Shown: positions 61,507 to 64,000 of the stretch, piece by piece
How positions within the stretch are numbered: the stretch's first letter is position 1
Layout of the letters: the number at the start of each line of letters is the position of its first letter
Origin: Thermoleophilaceae bacterium
GTDB taxonomy: Bacteria > Actinomycetota > Thermoleophilia > Solirubrobacterales > JACPNS01
Reading direction: 5' to 3'
NCBI GenBank assembly: GCA_016462645.1
Contig: JAEMSX010000006.1
Span: 21,654 to 85,653 of the forward strand
DNA: 64,000 bases
Program-made: the position numbers and the translations under genes
The notes under the pieces: generated by a model
Database searches by the model: none
What the model was told of the DNA's origin: nothing
Seen by the model: only the letters and a program-made list of their open reading frames with translations

Positions 61507-62886
61507 ATGAGCACCCAAACGCCAAACATCTTGTACCTGAATTCGCACGACACAGGTCGTTACGTTCAGCCGTACGGATACCCGGTTCCGACGCCGAACA
61601 TTCAACACCTCGCAGATCAGGGCGTGCTTTTTCGGCAGGCATTCTGCGCTGCGCCTGTGTGTTCGGGGTCGCGGGCCGCGCTGCTCACCGGGCAGTCGGC
61701 GCACGGCGCCGGAATGCTCGGCCTAGCCCATCGCGGCTACCGCCTGGCTCATCCCGAGCGGCACCTCGTCCACGTGCTGCGCCAGCGCGGCTACTGGTCC
61801 GGCCTGATCGGAGAGCAGCACGTCTCGGCATCACCGCACACGGTCGGGTACGACCACGTCGTCGAACTCGACAGCTCGAAGGTTCGCGACGTCGCGCCCG
61901 CCGCGACCAAGCTGATCGCAGAGCGCGCGGCTGAAGCGGCGCCGTTCTTTCTCTCGGTGGGCTTCTTCGAGACCCATCGCGAGTACTTCGAGCCTTCATC
62001 GGTGCGCGACGCGCTCTACTCGCGCCCGCCCGAGAACATCCCTGACGCCCCGGCAACACGTCGTGACATGGCCTCATTCAAGGCCAGCGCGCGCTCGCTC
62101 GACCAGGGCGTCGGTGCCGTGCTGAACGCACTTGACGAAAACAATCTCAACGACAACACGCTCGTGATCCTCACAACTGACCACGGCCTCGCATTCCCCG
62201 GGGCCAAGTGCACGATGTTCGACCGCGGGCTCGGAGTGATGTTGATGCTGCGTGGCCCCGGGGGCTTCTCCGGCGGACGCGTGATCGACGGCATGGTCAG
62301 CCACCTCGACCTCTTCCCCACGATCTGCGAGCTCGCCGGCATCGATGAGCCCGCGTGGCTTGAGGGCTCATCGCTCACGCCGCTGGTCAACGGCCGGAGC
62401 GACTCGATCCACGAGGAGCTTTTCGCCGAGGTCACCTACCACGCCGCATATGAGCCCCAGCGCGCCGTGCGAACGGCTCGATACAAGTACGTCCGCCGCT
62501 TCGATCAAGAGCACTCCGGCCCCGTCCTCGCGAATCTCGATGACGGTCCGACGAAGGAGCTGATCCTGTCGCTCGGCTGGGCGGACATCGAACCTCCGAC
62601 CGAGGCGCTCTATGACCTTCTGCTCGACCCGACCGAGGGGCGCAATCGGATTGACGATCCAGCCCTTGCGACGGTTCTGGCAGAGCTGAGGCAGCGCCTC
62701 GCCGCCTGGATGGAACGCACCGATGACCCGCTCCGCAACGGGCCCGTGGCGCCTGCCCCGGGGGCGATCGTCAACACGGTCGACCAGATCTCCGCCGACG
62801 AGCCGACCGTTCCGCGATCGAGCCACAGCCAGACCCACACGCATCGCGAGCGCCAGGGCACACCGCGGTTCGACGGCGCGGCCTAG
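61507..62886 (+). CDS. type I sulfatase
   Basis: The 459-residue alkaline-phosphatase-fold enzyme has NILYLNSHDTGRY with a metal-binding Asp and the formylglycine motif CSGSR (Cys52), where most family members have CxPSR. HRGYRLAHPERHLVHVLRQR, VGFFETHREY and LVILTTDHGLAFPG with the late metal ligands follow. No signal peptide is present, so it is probably cytoplasmic. It is divergent from the sulfotransferase gene with a 36-bp gap, and its end overlaps dapB by 4 bp. Confidence 0.88.
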   Translation: MSTQTPNILYLNSHDTGRYVQPYGYPVPTPNIQHLADQGVLFRQAFCAAPVCSGSRAALLTGQSAHGAGMLGLAHRGYRLAHPERHLVHVLRQRGYWSGLIGEQHVSASPHTVGYDHVVELDSSKVRDVAPAATKLIAERAAEAAPFFLSVGFFETHREYFEPSSVRDALYSRPPENIPDAPATRRDMASFKASARSLDQGVGAVLNALDENNLNDNTLVILTTDHGLAFPGAKCTMFDRGLGVMLMLRGPGGFSGGRVIDGMVSHLDLFPTICELAGIDEPAWLEGSSLTPLVNGRSDSIHEELFAEVTYHAAYEPQRAVRTARYKYVRRFDQEHSGPVLANLDDGPTKELILSLGWADIEPPTEALYDLLLDPTEGRNRIDDPALATVLAELRQRLAAWMERTDDPLRNGPVAPAPGAIVNTVDQISADEPTVPRSSHSQTHTHRERQGTPRFDGAA

Positions 62887-63539
62887 AAGAGGTTCTCGAG
62901 CCCGACCGTGATGCGGTCCGGCAGTCCGCCCACCTGGCGGACGGCGAGCAGCACGCCGGGCATGAACGATTCGCGCGAGTAGGTCTCGTGGCGGATGCTC
63001 AGTGTCTGGCCGGTCTCGCCGAATACGACTTCCTGGCTCGCGATGACGCCGGGCAGGCGAATCGAGTGAATCGGCTCGTGGACGTTGCCGCCGGCCTCCT
63101 CGATCAGGTTCTTGGTGCGGATCGCGGTTCCGCTGGGAGCGTCGAGCTTTGCGGGGTGGTGCAGCTCGATGATCTCGCATTCGGGCATGTACTTGGCGGC
63201 GGTCTTCGAGAGCTCCATCAGCATCACGGCGCCGATTGCGAAGTTCGGGGCGAAGAAGAGATTGCCGGTGCCCGCACCCTCGAGCCGACTGAAGTCCGCG
63301 CCGGTCGTTCCCATCACGCAGTGCGTACCCGAGGCGATGATCGTGCGCGCGTTCTCGAGCGCCGTGTCCGGGCGCGTGAAGTCGACGACGACGTCCGCGT
63401 TCTCGAGCACATCCGCCAGCGCGACGCCGAGCGCGGGATCGGCCTGGCCGGTCAGCTCCATGTCGTCCGCGCCGTTCACGGCGGCGACCACGGCCTGGCC
63501 CATCTTCCCGGCGGCGCCGGAGACAGCTACGCGGATCAC
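62883..63539 (-). CDS. dapB: 4-hydroxy-tetrahydrodipicolinate reductase
   Basis: The 218-residue protein begins with the NAD(P)-binding loop VAVSGAAGKMGQAVVAAV. VVVDFTRPD, the catalytic ELHHPAKLDAPSGTA (His-His and Lys) and a C-terminal VLLAVRQVGGLPDRITVGLE follow. It is shorter than E. coli DapB (about 270 residues) but fits the compact actinobacterial form. It reduces the DapA product to tetrahydrodipicolinate, the substrate of DapL. It lies 7 bp from the M16 protease gene, the usual actinobacterial neighbour. Confidence 0.95.
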   Translation of the reverse strand: MIRVAVSGAAGKMGQAVVAAVNGADDMELTGQADPALGVALADVLENADVVVDFTRPDTALENARTIIASGTHCVMGTTGADFSRLEGAGTGNLFFAPNFAIGAVMLMELSKTAAKYMPECEIIELHHPAKLDAPSGTAIRTKNLIEEAGGNVHEPIHSIRLPGVIASQEVVFGETGQTLSIRHETYSRESFMPGVLLAVRQVGGLPDRITVGLENLF

Positions 63540-63546
63540 GGCGTCG

Positions 63547-64000
63547 CTACGCGGCCAGCGGGGCTGCGGCCAGGTCGGAGTTCAAGACCTCAAGTGCCTT
63601 GCGAATCGTGGCCTCGTCAGAGCCGACAGCGGCGACGTTGAAGCGTTGGGGCGCATAGAACTCGGAGGCAATCGTGTGCAGATCGTCCATCGTGACCTCC
63701 TCGATGCGCTGCTCGATCTCGTCCAAGGAGAGAATCGGCACGTCAAAGAGAACAGATCCCCCGAGCTGCATCATGCGGCCCATCGGAGATTCCATCGAGA
63801 GCGCGGTACGGCCCTTGAGGTTCTCCTTGGCGCGCACGAATTCCGCCGGCGTCGCGGGCTCGTCACAGAGACGCTGCAGCTCGCGCGCGAAAATTTCAAT
63901 CGACTCGGAGATGCGATCGGGGCGCGTGCCGACGTACAGGCCGATCTCGCCGGTGTCGCGGTACATCTGGTTGTAGCTGTAGACCGAGTACGCGAGGCCG
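63547..64000 (-). CDS. M16-family zinc protease, C-terminal part only
   Basis: The frame continues past the window end, so only the last 150 or so residues are visible. They start with GLAYSVYSYNQMYRDTG and GLYVGTRPD, the C-terminal M16 domain with the R/Y pair that holds substrate. LKGRTALSMESPMGRMMQLG and VTMDDLHTIASEFY follow. M16 proteases degrade peptides such as cleaved signal sequences. The zinc motif HxxEH would lie in the missing part. Confidence 0.88.
   Translation of the reverse strand, partial: GLAYSVYSYNQMYRDTGEIGLYVGTRPDRISESIEIFARELQRLCDEPATPAEFVRAKENLKGRTALSMESPMGRMMQLGGSVLFDVPILSLDEIEQRIEEVTMDDLHTIASEFYAPQRFNVAAVGSDEATIRKALEVLNSDLAAAPLAA

Overview
The window looks like a chromosomal segment of a high-GC actinobacterium, most likely class Thermoleophilia (Solirubrobacterales-like). 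This placement is inferred from the MurT/GatD pair, mycobacterial-type LexA boxes (CGAAC-N4-GTTCG) near recA, delta-60 repeat secreted proteins, an adjacent DUF1800/DUF1501 pair, and the housekeeping order dut-hflX-dapL-dapF-miaA-miaB-recA-cinA-rodZ-ftsK-rnj-dapA-dapB. No rRNA, tRNA or CRISPR array was seen.

Bases 1-1,991 hold the end of a delta-60 repeat protein and a secreted protein. Beside them is a sequence built like the end of a Tn7-like transposon (1921-1991).

Bases 1,994-16,403 are read here as one complete 14,410-bp Tn7-like transposon. It starts TGTCGG and ends CCGACA. It has three internal repeats at each end, in inverted orientation, that look like TnsB-binding sites. It is flanked by a perfect 5-bp duplication, ACACC (1989-1993 and 16404-16408). 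The core lies at the right end as five coupled genes: a TnsA-like endonuclease, a TnsB-like DDE transposase, a TnsC-like ATPase, a catalytically dead tyrosine-recombinase-like protein, and an XRE-type HTH protein. No TniQ/TnsD is visible, so the last two are candidate replacements for target selection. The cargo is a SEC-C protein under a perfect LexA box, an Xre/MbcA/ParS-like antitoxin, an endonuclease/exonuclease/phosphatase-family protein, a membrane protein, a glycine-zipper protein, helical HEPN-like proteins, a serine recombinase and two tiny membrane proteins. Part of this cargo resembles anti-phage modules.

Bases 16.4-40 kb are ordinary chromosome: a hybrid PAS histidine kinase, an MTHFR-like protein, a HAD phosphatase, a PadR regulator, a winged-helix/adenylate-cyclase fusion behind four TTACGAAA repeats, a GAF histidine kinase with its NarL-type response regulator, a flavodoxin, Kup, an ECF sigma operon facing a structured intergenic region, an FMN alpha-hydroxyacid oxidase, an aldo/keto reductase, an ArsR repressor, a flavin monooxygenase, a class II glutamine amidotransferase, and murT-gatD with a cation/proton antiporter.

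Bases 40-64 kb carry the conserved minus-strand housekeeping cluster. With dapA, dapB, dapL and dapF all present, it encodes the complete aminotransferase branch from aspartate semialdehyde to diaminopimelate. This feeds the same cell wall that MurT/GatD amidates. Secreted-protein genes, a DUF1800/DUF1501/cupredoxin operon, and a divergent sulfotransferase/sulfatase pair interrupt the cluster.
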